Below are positions 17,007-25,350 of a DNA stretch of 25,350 nucleotides, piece by piece (within the stretch, counting starts at the first letter, position 1; each line of letters starts with the position of its first letter). The stretch covers positions 1-25,350 of the forward strand of contig QEFD01000031.1 in NCBI GenBank assembly GCA_003086435.1, given 5' to 3'. This stretch comes from Acidianus hospitalis. GTDB lineage: Archaea; Thermoproteota; Thermoprotei_A; Sulfolobales; Sulfolobaceae. Under the pieces are notes generated by a model. The model was given only the letters and a program-made list of their open reading frames with translations. It was not told where the DNA came from and did no database searches. The translations under genes and the position numbers were made by a program.

Positions 17007-17838
17007 GAAGATTATGATTTATGAAATTAAGAGAGCAATTGCAAGAAAGAAGGTAATAACTTTAATTGCAATCACTTTCCTATTCGAAATAGGAGTATAC
17101 CTTTCCCTAGCTGAGTTTAGAACGCCCAGAATAGAAAAATTATTATCTCCTATAGAAGATTTGTTATGGTTAGCAGGAGTACTTTTACCACAAAGCTTGC
17201 TAATTCACTTTATTTCCATTTCCATTTCATCTGGGGCAATGTCTGAGGAATACGAACAAGGCACAGTAGATTTCTTCATGACTAAACCTATTACAAGGTT
17301 ATCATTTTTAATAGGTAAATTCTTGGGAGGCTATTTGTTAGTAACGTTAATCTATCTACTTATGGTAGCATTAGCGTTAATTTTCTCATTCTCTTTCTTT
17401 GGAGATCAAGTAGAACTCCAATACTTGCCAGTAGTAGTGTTATCAATTTTATTTTCAACTTTAACTTTCTTCTCAATAGGCTTTATGTTTGGTGAAATTT
17501 TTAGGAGAAGCAGTTTAGCATTTCTCGTCTCTAGTACTATTCTAATAGGCTCAATAATAATTGGTGCGGTATTGCTTTTTGTAGCCAAGTTAACCAGCTT
17601 GTATTTCTTAATAAGTATAGCTATTTCCTTACCTGCGTGGGGGTCTACGGAGTTACCTTACATAATAGCTCAGGGAATTCCTCATGCTACAATAATAGTT
17701 GAGGCATTGGAAATCTTTCCTGTAGTTCCGGGAACTACTATTGCGGCTATTGCATACATATTGGGTTATTCGAGTTTCGCAATAATAATGGCATTCATTA
17801 GCTTTTTACATAGAGATATTCCAAAGAAGGTTAGTTAA
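16999..17838 (+). CDS. ABC-2 type permease (second pair)
   Basis: A 279-residue membrane protein with about six helices. The phrase [33 protein letters not shown] (about residues 75-107) is the hallmark of ABC-2 permeases of the NatB/CcmB-like kind: E-x-x-x-G-T-x-x-x-x-x-x-x-P-x-x-R-x-x-x-x-x-G-K. The ATG overlaps the ATPase stop by 8 bases (ATGATTGA), so it is translationally coupled. The next gene, the MMPL transporter, has its own TATA box. No substrate can be inferred. Confidence 0.88.
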   Translation: MIEKIMIYEIKRAIARKKVITLIAITFLFEIGVYLSLAEFRTPRIEKLLSPIEDLLWLAGVLLPQSLLIHFISISISSGAMSEEYEQGTVDFFMTKPITRLSFLIGKFLGGYLLVTLIYLLMVALALIFSFSFFGDQVELQYLPVVVLSILFSTLTFFSIGFMFGEIFRRSSLAFLVSSTILIGSIIIGAVLLFVAKLTSLYFLISIAISLPAWGSTELPYIIAQGIPHATIIVEALEIFPVVPGTTIAAIAYILGYSSFAIIMAFISFLHRDIPKKVS

Positions 17839-17851
17839 CTCCCTAGAAAAG

Positions 17852-17860
17852 CTTATATTT
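17852..17860 (+). promoter_or_regulatory. TATA box of the MMPL transporter gene
   Basis: CTTATATTT is centred about 25 bases before the ATG at 17881, giving a leaderless transcript. Confidence 0.55.
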
Positions 17861-17880
17861 TAGATATATCTATTTCACGT

Positions 17881-20800
17881 ATGAATTCGAGGTTTTCAGA
17901 GTTTATTTCAAAAAAATGGTACGTTGTGCTCATTATATGGATTATTGTGCTCGCAATATCTGCACCTTTTTCAACCCTTTTCTTCAAGAGCGTTAGTTAT
18001 CAAATAAACATATCGACACCAGGTAGTACTTCTGCCCAAGCTGAGAACATAGTTTCAAAATATTTTCACTTGCAAGGAGCTTCTGGGGCTAACGCAATTC
18101 TAATAATAGAAGGAAACGTTACTCCATATTCATTATTTTTGGCAAATTTAACTTCATACGGAAATATAACAGTTATAAGTTATTACTCTCTAGAAAAGAA
18201 TTTACTAAATACTACATTATCAAAATTACAGAATTCAACAAACTCTCTTTACGTAAAAATCTTGGAGATAAAGAGTGGAGAAATTAAAGCTGAAAATAAT
18301 CTTAGTTGTAAATACATAGAGCTAAATAATACTATCGTAAAATTAGAGGAACTAAATTATGGAACAAAAAAAGTCGAAGTTACATTTATTAACGTTAGTA
18401 ATGAAATTAATGAAACTACAATTAGGCTTTATCAGCTTCACCAAGGAATGCTGAATAATTTATCAACATTCTGTAAAATAAAGGAAGGAGAAATGGAAAT
18501 AAACTCTACAGCCCGTAATGCATCACTTTTCCTTTATGGCTACACTTCCTTATTTTTAAAGAATTTCCTGGAAATATACAATGAAACGCATAACTTCACA
18601 TACTCTAGCGAAAAAGCTTTCGAAGAAGTAAGCAAACTAATAAATAACGTGAACGAGAGTAAATTCTTCTATGCGTTCTATAAATTCTGGCTAGAGAGTG
18701 ACTGCACAAACTTCGTACAAAGAGCACAGATAAGCATAGAAAACGCATCGATGCTTCTTCCTAATAATTCATTTATTCTATATTTAGAAAATTATATAAA
18801 TATAAGTAACTTTGAAGAGGGTCTTCCTTACTATAAGTTTACAGTAAATTATATTAACGAAACAAAACACGTACCTCTCGAACTTGCTGAGGAGTTGTAC
18901 TATAATCAGCCTAAAGATGTACTATTAAATATCTATTCAGAAAAGACCGGACTTAACGAAACATTTCTCCAGGAAGTTTTAAACCAAACAAACTTCAAGG
19001 AACTTGCTTATGATCTTATACTTTCTAAGGCCAATGTAACTGAGAGACCATTCATTTCTGCAGTTTATTATAATTTAAGTAAATCCCCTTATGAATTTGC
19101 AGTAGATTACGTAAGTTCTCAGTATAACGTTTCTCCTACTTTAGTTAACGAAATAAGTAATTTTACTGAATATTCACAATATGTTAACTTCGTTTCTCTC
19201 CAGGCTTCTAATGAAAGTAAATTGCCACAATGGTTCTTCCAACAGTTACTCTATTATCATAATATAAGTAACTTAACTGCTTATCTTATCTCACCTAAGT
19301 TAAGCAAACTTCAACCAATACTTAATGCTTCAAACATAACTCCTAAAGAATTCTTAATTTATTTACAAACGGCCAATAACGAAAGCGTGTATAATTTAAC
19401 TGCAAAATTAATAAGCAATTATGTCAATTTTACTCCAATAATATGTGTAAATAGAAGCCTATTACAAGAAGTTCTTTCTAGGAACGAAAGTGTATCTTCA
19501 TTAGTCTCAGAACTGATTAGAGATAACGAATTCCCAGTGACGCCAATTACAAATATTACGGATGCTTTGTACTATAAGAATTACTATTTGATTATAATGA
19601 AAGGAAATTTTACAATAAACGAGGCAAAGGACTTTCAAAATTATGTTAAAAGTATAATTCCTTTAACATCTTACTTAACTGGACCTAAACCTGTAGATCA
19701 ACAGCTTAGAGGATTAGCTAATAGCGCTTTCGCAATAGCAATACCGGTTGGAATAGCTCTAGCTATAATAATTACTGGAATATATTTCAGATCATTTGTA
19801 GCGGCTTTTGTACCTCTAGGGATATACTTATCAGCATTCTTAGTATCTTCTGTATTAATATGGCTTATAGTAATAAAACTCCTAGGCATAACTGTTGATT
19901 TCCTAACTCCTAGCCAAGTACTATTATTAGCTTTAGGACTTGGAACAGATTACGTAGTTTTCATCTCAAGTAGATATATAGAAGAAAGAAGAAACGGCTT
20001 ATCAAAGGATGAGGCTGTAAAAGAAGCAGTAAGATGGGGAGGAAGGGCAGTAACTTTAACAGCGCTCGTAGTAATGTTATCTTTCTTGTTCCTTTATATC
20101 TATAATGTACCATTAGTTTCGGATACTTCAATTTCTGAAATGTTAGCAGTATTTGTAGTATGGCTTTCTGCAACTACCCTTTTCACGTCAATATTAAAGG
20201 CGGCAGGAGATAAGTTATTCTTCCCAGCAAAGTTTAACAGAGATAATAATACCAAAAGTTATTCGGTCTCTAGACCAGCTACTAAGGTAGGAATATTTAT
20301 TACTTTGGTAGTAATTTTCTCGATAATAGCATTGTTTATGCCATTAAGTACAAATATCCTAGGTTTAATGCCACCTTCTCAAGCAAGTGAAGGAGTTAAC
20401 CTATTAAGCCAAGAATTTACTACGTCAAACGTATTTCCAATATACGTAGTAGTACCTATTTCAACCTTCAATCAAACTACCTACAACTATGCGGTTCACA
20501 TATACAAAGAACTTTCATCTATACCTGGGGTTACTGCAGTTGAGTCTCCAGTATCTCCTTACGGTGGACTAATTCCATACTGCAAACTATCAGAATATAA
20601 TTATACTGAGTACGTATCGCATGGATATATGTTATTTGTAGTAAATCAAAAATACCCACCATTCTCAACTCAAGCTTTCGGAGTTGTAGAAAATATAGAG
20701 AGCTTGCATATAGGTTATGTAGGGGGAGGTCCAGTAGACCTTTATAATATATTACACTTTATAGAGACAGACTTTCTGGAAATATTCTTGTTAATTACTG

Positions 20801-21291
20801 TTACTATGTACGTGTTGTTAGTAATTATGACTAGATCATTCTCAGTTTCAGGAGTTGTAATATTTACTATAATGTCTGCAGTAGGAATAACACTGGGCTT
20901 AGAGAGGTTAATATTTGTAAACATCTTAGGCTATGGAATTTTTGCAGTAGTACCGCTATTTTTAGTTGCGATAATAATTGGAATTGGGATGGATTATAAC
21001 ATATTCCTAATAGCAAGAATTCATGAAGAAATAGAGAAAGGAGAGAACATGGAAACGGCAGTAGGGAAGAGCGTTAAGGCTATTGGAAAGACTATCATAT
21101 TCTTAGGCTTAATATTTGCTGGAACCATGGGATCTTTAATGTTAGTAAAAGCAGCAATACTACAAGAAATTGGATTTGCTTTATCAGTTGCAGCTATACT
21201 AGAAACATCGCTTTTATGGTATTATCTAGCACCGTCATTACTAGTATTACTATATAGAAAGTTCAAAATAAGACCGAAAATGTTAATCTAA
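17881..21291 (+). CDS. MMPL/RND-superfamily transporter with a very large glycosylated first loop
   Basis: A 1136-residue protein with the two-half MMPL layout: helix 1 (about 14-34), a huge outer loop (about 35-612), helices 2-6 (about 613-790), helix 7 (about 800-822), a second outer loop, and helices 8-12 (about 960-1130). The Asp-Tyr pairs of the proton relay known from MmpL3 are present in both halves: GTDYVVF (D690, Y691) and GMDYNIF (D1038, Y1039), each followed by S/A-R and an acidic pair. The first loop carries about 38 N-x-S/T sequons and about three 58-60-residue repeats beginning at P332, P390 and P449. MMPL proteins move lipids or hydrophobic compounds; here the cargo is unknown. 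It follows two ABC pairs on the same strand, suggesting an envelope export role. Intact, leaderless start. Confidence 0.88.
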   Translation: MNSRFSEFISKKWYVVLIIWIIVLAISAPFSTLFFKSVSYQINISTPGSTSAQAENIVSKYFHLQGASGANAILIIEGNVTPYSLFLANLTSYGNITVISYYSLEKNLLNTTLSKLQNSTNSLYVKILEIKSGEIKAENNLSCKYIELNNTIVKLEELNYGTKKVEVTFINVSNEINETTIRLYQLHQGMLNNLSTFCKIKEGEMEINSTARNASLFLYGYTSLFLKNFLEIYNETHNFTYSSEKAFEEVSKLINNVNESKFFYAFYKFWLESDCTNFVQRAQISIENASMLLPNNSFILYLENYINISNFEEGLPYYKFTVNYINETKHVPLELAEELYYNQPKDVLLNIYSEKTGLNETFLQEVLNQTNFKELAYDLILSKANVTERPFISAVYYNLSKSPYEFAVDYVSSQYNVSPTLVNEISNFTEYSQYVNFVSLQASNESKLPQWFFQQLLYYHNISNLTAYLISPKLSKLQPILNASNITPKEFLIYLQTANNESVYNLTAKLISNYVNFTPIICVNRSLLQEVLSRNESVSSLVSELIRDNEFPVTPITNITDALYYKNYYLIIMKGNFTINEAKDFQNYVKSIIPLTSYLTGPKPVDQQLRGLANSAFAIAIPVGIALAIIITGIYFRSFVAAFVPLGIYLSAFLVSSVLIWLIVIKLLGITVDFLTPSQVLLLALGLGTDYVVFISSRYIEERRNGLSKDEAVKEAVRWGGRAVTLTALVVMLSFLFLYIYNVPLVSDTSISEMLAVFVVWLSATTLFTSILKAAGDKLFFPAKFNRDNNTKSYSVSRPATKVGIFITLVVIFSIIALFMPLSTNILGLMPPSQASEGVNLLSQEFTTSNVFPIYVVVPISTFNQTTYNYAVHIYKELSSIPGVTAVESPVSPYGGLIPYCKLSEYNYTEYVSHGYMLFVVNQKYPPFSTQAFGVVENIESLHIGYVGGGPVDLYNILHFIETDFLEIFLLITVTMYVLLVIMTRSFSVSGVVIFTIMSAVGITLGLERLIFVNILGYGIFAVVPLFLVAIIIGIGMDYNIFLIARIHEEIEKGENMETAVGKSVKAIGKTIIFLGLIFAGTMGSLMLVKAAILQEIGFALSVAAILETSLLWYYLAPSLLVLLYRKFKIRPKMLI
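18871..19380 (+). repeat. Tandem protein repeats (~58-60 residues) within the MMPL outer loop
   Basis: In the encoded protein the units begin at about residues 331, 389 and 448. Shared positions include a leading Pro, a YYN/YYH about 9-12 residues later, then a Pro-led helix ([10 protein letters not shown] and [10 protein letters not shown]), then T-x-L/V-x-E-I/V-x-N-x-T ([10 protein letters not shown] and [10 protein letters not shown]). The third unit is more diverged. The DNA itself has drifted, so the duplication is old. Confidence 0.5.
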
Positions 21292-21300
21292 TTTTTTCTT
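21292..21300 (+). terminator. Poly-T terminator after the MMPL gene
   Basis: TTTTTTCTT directly follows the stop codon with no hairpin, as for archaeal intrinsic termination. Confidence 0.45.
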
Positions 21301-21327
21301 AAAAATGTTAGAGTGAAGTATACAAAA

Positions 21328-21345
21328 CTTTAAATCTTTTAAATA
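21328..21345 (+). promoter_or_regulatory. TATA region of the ParA-like gene
   Basis: CTTTAAAT followed by CTTTTAAATA lies 14-31 bases before the ATG at 21359. The first box has the right spacing (about 27) for a leaderless start. Confidence 0.45.
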
Positions 21346-21358
21346 ATTTGATTAGACA

Positions 21359-22124
21359 ATGAGACTTTCAGTGCTAAGTACTAAAGGCGGAGTCGGTAAA
21401 TCAACTATAGCACTACTTTTATCAAAATATTTTTCACAGAATGGAGTAAAGACTTTACTAATTGATAGAGATCCATTAGGTTGGGTATCTAATTTAGCTA
21501 AAATAAAAGGAAAAGGATTATTAGCTTCAATAGTGGACAAAGAAGAAGATAAGCAAACCTATTTTAAAGAAGTTAAAACAAAAGATGGAGGAGATTTTTA
21601 CATTCTTAAGCTATATGGAGATGGGGCTAGGTTCTACGTAGATTTAGATATTATTAGAAGAGACGAGAAATTGTATAAAAAAAATTAAGGAAAAGTATCA
21701 AGAAATAGTTAGAAACGGATTTCAAGCGTTTATAGTAGATAATCCTTCAATGGTACAATGGAATGACGATGAAGTACAATGCGAATTAAGAATATTTAGG
21801 GAAACTTTTCCAGATGAAAAAATGTTCAGGCTATATATATCAGATTCGAGCGAAATTTCTATAGAGTCGACCCTTAAATACATAAAAGAAATAGAGCAAA
21901 CCCCCCATAAAATTGGCCAATATTTAGGAATTGTAATAAATCTTGTTCCTCCTTTTCCAGAGGATTTAGATAAGGCAATGAGATTAGCCAGTAAGTTTGA
22001 AGGAATAAAAGTGGTTATTCCGTTTATTGAAAGCCTTTTCATGCTTAATGGCATTAATGTAGAAATCCCTGAACAAGTAAAATACCTTGGAAAGGAAATT
22101 TTAAAGTTAAATAATAAAGTTTAA
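21359..22124 (+). pseudogene. ParA/MinD-like P-loop ATPase, frameshifted in an A8 run
   Basis: The first frame (21359-21688, 109 residues) begins with the deviant Walker A KGGVGKST (residues 9-16) followed by LLIDRDPLGWVSNLA, the usual Walker A' / strand of ParA-MinD ATPases. It ends at a TAA just after TAT-A8-T. Skipping one A lets translation continue as IKEKYQEIVRNGFQAFIVDNPS to a stop at 22122-22124, giving about 254 residues, the normal family size; FIVDNPS is the Walker B strand expected next (usual form IID.P). So the family is clear, but the reading frame as given is broken by one base at about 21677-21684. Cause may be a sequencing error in the homopolymer, a real inactivating indel, or slippage. 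No ParB/SegB partner is adjacent. The downstream part from 21750 alone lacks a good start. Confidence 0.8.
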
Positions 22125-22173
22125 TCGAACCATGAAAAGTATTATTGTGTTTAACAACTTTATATGCAATAAA

Positions 22174-22196
22174 GATTATAAAGCTAATATATAATC
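22174..22196. repeat. AT-rich inverted repeat upstream of a possible small ORF
   Basis: GATTATA (22174-22180) and TATAATC (22190-22196) are perfect arms around a 9-base spacer. It overlaps TATA-like sequence, so it may simply reflect base composition. Confidence 0.25.
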
Positions 22197-22204
22197 TATA
22201 TATC

Positions 22205-22318
22205 ATGCTTAGTATCATAGAGAATAAAAACGAGATTGCATGCAAGAAAATAGGATATAATTTTGAGATTTGTTACAGTTATTCTTCATTAGAATCATCT
22301 AATAGCGGTTTTGAATAG
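22205..22318 (+). CDS. Possible 37-residue small protein
   Basis: The 220-base gap between the ATPase remnant and the glycosyltransferase holds an ATG-TAG frame of 37 codons (MLSIIENKNEIACKKIGYN and on), with two cysteines (C13 and C23) and an acidic, serine-rich end. TATA-like TATAAAG (22177-22183) is about 25 bases before the ATG, which would fit a leaderless transcript. No similarity is recognised and so short a frame may be chance; the rest of the gap holds only AT-rich promoter-like sequence. Confidence 0.28.
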   Translation: MLSIIENKNEIACKKIGYNFEICYSYSSLESSNSGFE

Positions 22319-22320
22319 AC

Positions 22321-22329
22321 TTAATTATA
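22321..22329 (+). promoter_or_regulatory. TATA box of the GT-C gene
   Basis: TTAATTATA is centred 24 bases before the ATG at 22349, giving a leaderless transcript. Confidence 0.4.
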
Positions 22330-22348
22330 ACTAAATAGAAATCATTTT

Positions 22349-23515
22349 ATGAGCAGAAAATATGTAGACATTCTCTTCTACTCATTACTTGCCGTAATAG
22401 TTGCTACATACACATATTTTACGATAAAAACATTTCTTCCTATTAACGCTTATATAGGTGACGAAGTTTGGTATCCTACTGCAGCATATAATATGCTTAA
22501 ACTTATTTTTCACATAAGTCCACCAATGTATTTTCCTTATCCGGCTAAACCTGGCATTGAGACTTTTATCAATATTTGCCATCCGCCTTTAGCAAAGTAT
22601 ATTATGGATATATTTATCATAGTCATGGGCTATTATCCACTATCTTGGAGACTACCCAGCTGGATAATAGGTGATCTCATTTTAATAACTGGATTCTTCT
22701 TTACTAGGGATATATTAGGTAAGGATCTAATAGGAAATCTTGGAGGGATTTTTACTTCAATAATATTAGCTTCCTGCCCTAATTTATGGGTACTTCACGG
22801 AATAGCAATGCTGGATATATATGTAGCATTCTTCAGTTTTCTTAGTCTTTATTTTCTGTTAAAGAACAAGTTGTTATTGTCAGCTATATTTTTAGGCTTA
22901 GCTATAGCTTCAAAGGAACCAGCAGTAATGTTAATTTTCCCTGCGTTATATTATATTGGCGAAATAGAGAGAAAACCAATTAAGAGAGCTTACCTAGGTC
23001 TAGGAATTCCGGCATTTGTTTATCTCATTATTTCCTTGCCAATCATAATCTATGAAGGTGGACCTTTAGCGTGGCTTCACGCAAAGATTGCAAATACGGT
23101 AGTCTGGGATATAAGTAATGGACACATATCTTTAGATGCAGTTACTCAAATCTCAGAGCCATGGGATTGGTTTTTAAACATACATCCTTTCAACATGGGC
23201 CATGGATTTTATGCTAACGTGAATCCAATTATAATGATTCTATGGGCTGTAACAACTCCTTTGGCTTTTGTAATGAAGAACCTAAAGATGATAATAACTA
23301 CAATGTTCGCATGGTCAGAATGGCTTGGTTTTGTCTTAGTTTACGTGTTAGGTAATCACACACAGTTTAGCTTTTATGTTACAGACTTTGCTCCATTTGT
23401 AGATTCTTATGTTGTAATATCCTTGTTTATGATAGCAAGAAAGTTTTACATTAAAAAAGGAGAAGAGAAGAATATTGAAGAAAATAAACAAAACTATTCT
23501 GGGGGTATTTCTTGA
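22349..23515 (+). CDS. GT-C membrane glycosyltransferase, PMT-like (dolichyl-phosphate sugar dependent)
   Basis: A 388-residue multi-helix protein (about 9-10 helices). After helix 1 the first outer loop carries the acidic pair GDEVWY (D38, E39), the catalytic position of GT-C enzymes, then [10 protein letters not shown] beginning at H78, the HPPLGK-like motif of protein O-mannosyltransferases. AIASKEPA and the helix pattern after it agree with PMT/ArnT-like proteins. Such enzymes transfer a sugar from a lipid phosphate carrier to protein or lipid outside the membrane; sugar and acceptor are unknown. It is somewhat short for eukaryotic PMTs but ordinary for archaeal ones. Its 3' end overlaps the APC permease gene by 22 bases, tail to tail. 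Confidence 0.8.
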   Translation: MSRKYVDILFYSLLAVIVATYTYFTIKTFLPINAYIGDEVWYPTAAYNMLKLIFHISPPMYFPYPAKPGIETFINICHPPLAKYIMDIFIIVMGYYPLSWRLPSWIIGDLILITGFFFTRDILGKDLIGNLGGIFTSIILASCPNLWVLHGIAMLDIYVAFFSFLSLYFLLKNKLLLSAIFLGLAIASKEPAVMLIFPALYYIGEIERKPIKRAYLGLGIPAFVYLIISLPIIIYEGGPLAWLHAKIANTVVWDISNGHISLDAVTQISEPWDWFLNIHPFNMGHGFYANVNPIIMILWAVTTPLAFVMKNLKMIITTMFAWSEWLGFVLVYVLGNHTQFSFYVTDFAPFVDSYVVISLFMIARKFYIKKGEEKNIEENKQNYSGGIS

Positions 23516-25083
23516 AATAGTAAAGACACTTCTATTCCCTTCTTTTTATTTAACTGTGTTGCTATTGCGTATATTATGCCACCTACAGCATATATTATTC
23601 CTAAGCTAGCTAAAGTTTGAATATTAATTGGCAAAAGAATCGGATTTCCCCAAGTTATGGCTAAGATAAACATTAAGAAAGCGAACACTGAAACTCCAAT
23701 TAAACTAACTAAAGGAATTCCCAAGATTTTTCTCTTTACTGGAACAGATCTTTCATAAACTTGTTTCCTTACGTAAGGCATTAATGCGACTGATAAAGCG
23801 AATATCGCGTAACCTATTTCAAAAATTACAGTAACGTCTACTAATGCCACAACTGTATTAAATGCATAAAGTAGAACTCCAATTATTCCCATAACACCTA
23901 CAAGTAATGTAGCTTTAACTGGAGCCTTTAGATTTTCATTAACGTCAGCTAACCAAGATGGCATTAATCTATCAAATGACCATGAGAATAAGTATCTTAC
24001 TAAGGAAGTCACTAAAGGGGGATTACTATAGAAGTTAGGAAGCCATAAAGCTATGAACATTATCATGAAGATGAGTAAATTGTGATTAACTATTAATGCA
24101 AAATATGGAGTGAAGTCTCCTATGGATGACAGTGATTTATAAACAGGATCGTTGATCCCACAATTACTAATGTAGCTCCAGGAAGTTAAGAATCTACAGC
24201 CAAATGCCCTTAAATTTATGTAAGTAAATAGTATATAGTAAGCAGATATTATTAAAATGGCAACTATAATTGAGTATAAAACGTTTTTCCTCACTTGTTT
24301 CATTTCTCCAGACCAAGATGCAGGTAAATTATACCAGGTATAGTAGTACCATATTACTGGACCAGCAAGAAAGGTAGCATATAATGAGGGATAGAATTTT
24401 AGTCCATTAGACATTGCGTCAGTTATTACTTCATTATATGCGTTAGGAATGCCAGTTGAAGAAGATAATGCTGTAGAGAAAGATGTCGGTGTTATTTGAA
24501 GGAGGAATATAAACATTATTATTGATGAGACAAGGGTTATTATTCCTCCCCAAAATACGAAACGCCATTGAACTCTAGGAATTATAGATAATATAATTGA
24601 AAGGAAAACTACTAATATTCCAATAACTACACTTCCAGTAGTGCTAGAAAACCAACAACCTAAGCTAAGTAAAAATTGATTAGAGTAAGCTAAACCTATA
24701 GAGGAAAATAAATAACCAAACCACTGTGCCGCCAAGTAGCTATAGTATCCTAAGGACAGTGCAAAAGCAACAAAAAGTCCAAAATAATTGATAAAACCAA
24801 TAGCAGGATGAACAGCTCTACTATTAAATACATAATCTCCTCCGGCTCTAGGCATTGATATACCAGCAATATAAAATAAGAAAGCCATTCCTAGTGTTGG
24901 CGGTAGCATTAAGAGGAATGATAAAACCCAATTTGCTCCAGGAGCTGTAAAAAGCCAACTTAATATTAAAATCGGAACTCCTCCGGTAACTAATCCAAAG
25001 GTTGCCGATAATGAAGCCCAAGGACTTACTTCTCTCACTAACCCGGAGGATTCCCTAATGAATAAATCTTTTCTTTGGGCCAT
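23494..25083 (-). CDS. APC-family amino-acid permease
   Basis: A 529-residue integral membrane protein with about 12 helices. [13 protein letters not shown] in helix 1 and the following [24 protein letters not shown] are the characteristic APC pattern (unwound helix 1, then 'PxAGGxYxY' after helix 2). [25 protein letters not shown] is the helix 6/loop region with the conserved E-x-K/R stretch. A large outer loop near 280-320 contains paired cysteines (CRFLTSW and NCGIND). It should import an amino acid or amine with H+ or Na+. A minus-strand TATA-like AAATTTAAATT (25108-25117) is about 25-30 bases from the ATG at 25083. The start is well supported by the N-terminal basic segment before helix 1. 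Confidence 0.88.
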   Translation of the reverse strand: MAQRKDLFIRESSGLVREVSPWASLSATFGLVTGGVPILILSWLFTAPGANWVLSFLLMLPPTLGMAFLFYIAGISMPRAGGDYVFNSRAVHPAIGFINYFGLFVAFALSLGYYSYLAAQWFGYLFSSIGLAYSNQFLLSLGCWFSSTTGSVVIGILVVFLSIILSIIPRVQWRFVFWGGIITLVSSIIMFIFLLQITPTSFSTALSSSTGIPNAYNEVITDAMSNGLKFYPSLYATFLAGPVIWYYYTWYNLPASWSGEMKQVRKNVLYSIIVAILIISAYYILFTYINLRAFGCRFLTSWSYISNCGINDPVYKSLSSIGDFTPYFALIVNHNLLIFMIMFIALWLPNFYSNPPLVTSLVRYLFSWSFDRLMPSWLADVNENLKAPVKATLLVGVMGIIGVLLYAFNTVVALVDVTVIFEIGYAIFALSVALMPYVRKQVYERSVPVKRKILGIPLVSLIGVSVFAFLMFILAITWGNPILLPINIQTLASLGIIYAVGGIIYAIATQLNKKKGIEVSLLFQEIPPE

Positions 25084-25105
25084 TTCGGATAAAACTTAGC
25101 CCCTG

Positions 25106-25119
25106 CAATTTAAATTTAA
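25106..25119 (-). promoter_or_regulatory. TATA box of the APC permease gene
   Basis: GTTAAATTTAAATTG on the minus strand has its TATA core about 29 bases upstream of the ATG at 25083; the leader would be absent or only a few bases. Confidence 0.45.
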
Positions 25120-25350
25120 CCTACTCAAATGGGTAATAAACAAGGCTAATTCAAGAAAATGAATAAATACTTACCTTCAAAAATATTCGAATTGTAGAAG
25201 GTTGGTAATATAAGCTTGAAAACTAATAAGGATTCAACTTTAAACTATGAGAATTTTAAGTACATAATACTAAAATGTTTTTAAGCTTTAGACTGTAACG
25301 CTTCTACGTAACTACTCGTTATTTTTAATCATTTCCAAATATAGTTTTGA
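25120..25350. other. Terminal non-coding stretch, no supported gene
   Basis: Only very short frames are present on either strand. It is AT-rich and contains TATA-like TTTTTAAG (25277-25284) on the plus strand, which could serve a gene or RNA starting near 25305 or beyond the window. I see no RNA gene, repeat array or mobile-element end. Confidence 0.4.

Noticed and set aside
21352..22124. SegAB chromosome-segregation locus
   Set aside because: The ATPase is ParA-like, but no SegB-type DNA-binding gene follows and the frame is broken.
22054..22245. Minus-strand 63-codon hydrophobic frame after the ATPase remnant
   Set aside because: It overlaps the ATPase 3' end and its hydrophobicity follows from antisense AT-rich DNA; no promoter or SD is visible.

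Overview
The window reads as chromosome of a thermoacidophilic, sulfur-oxidising archaeon of the Sulfolobales, most likely Acidianus or a close relative. Reasons: A+T-rich codon use; archaeal TATA boxes placed 24-30 bp before many start codons (leaderless transcripts); Shine-Dalgarno motifs of the GGTG type at internal operon genes; a doxD-doxA thiosulfate:quinone oxidoreductase pair; and secreted domains crowded with N-glycosylation sequons. The genus is an inference.

Layout. 1-390: the G+C-rich, foldable right end of what looks like an IS200/IS605 (TnpB) element joined to the last ~90 codons of a broken family-2 membrane glycosyltransferase. 392-4610: a 5-formyltetrahydrofolate cyclo-ligase-like gene diverges from a hyuA-hyuB hydantoinase/oxoprolinase pair through a compact two-way promoter. 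4636-7264: a two-helix K+ channel-like protein with an RCK domain, an NAD(P)-binding SDR epimerase-like protein and a SpoIIM-family membrane protein. 7261-9810 (minus): an M61 peptidase with a PDZ domain and an MFS transporter. 10028-11233: a second MFS transporter, expressed divergently.

11377-14432 is the sulfur region: doxD-doxA behind a promoter with two overlapping inverted repeats, three unrecognised small proteins (one membrane-anchored and heavily sequon-bearing), and a cytosolic molybdopterin sulfite-oxidase-like enzyme. DoxDA would oxidise thiosulfate to tetrathionate and reduce caldariella quinone; a role of the sulfite-oxidase-like protein in the same pathway is only suggested by proximity.

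14523-21291 is an export region: two tandem ABC ATPase/permease pairs followed by a 1136-residue MMPL/RND transporter whose first extracytoplasmic loop is very large, glycosylation-rich and contains about three ~58-residue repeats. 21359-22124 is a ParA/MinD-like ATPase broken by a one-base shift in an A8 run. 22349-25083 holds a GT-C (PMT-like) glycosyltransferase convergent with an APC-family amino-acid permease. The last ~270 bases show no supported gene.

No CRISPR array, tRNA or rRNA was recognised. The observations most worth following are the IS605 end and its candidate RNA, the doxD promoter repeats, the repeat-bearing MMPL loop, the frameshifted ATPase and the symmetric divergent promoter.
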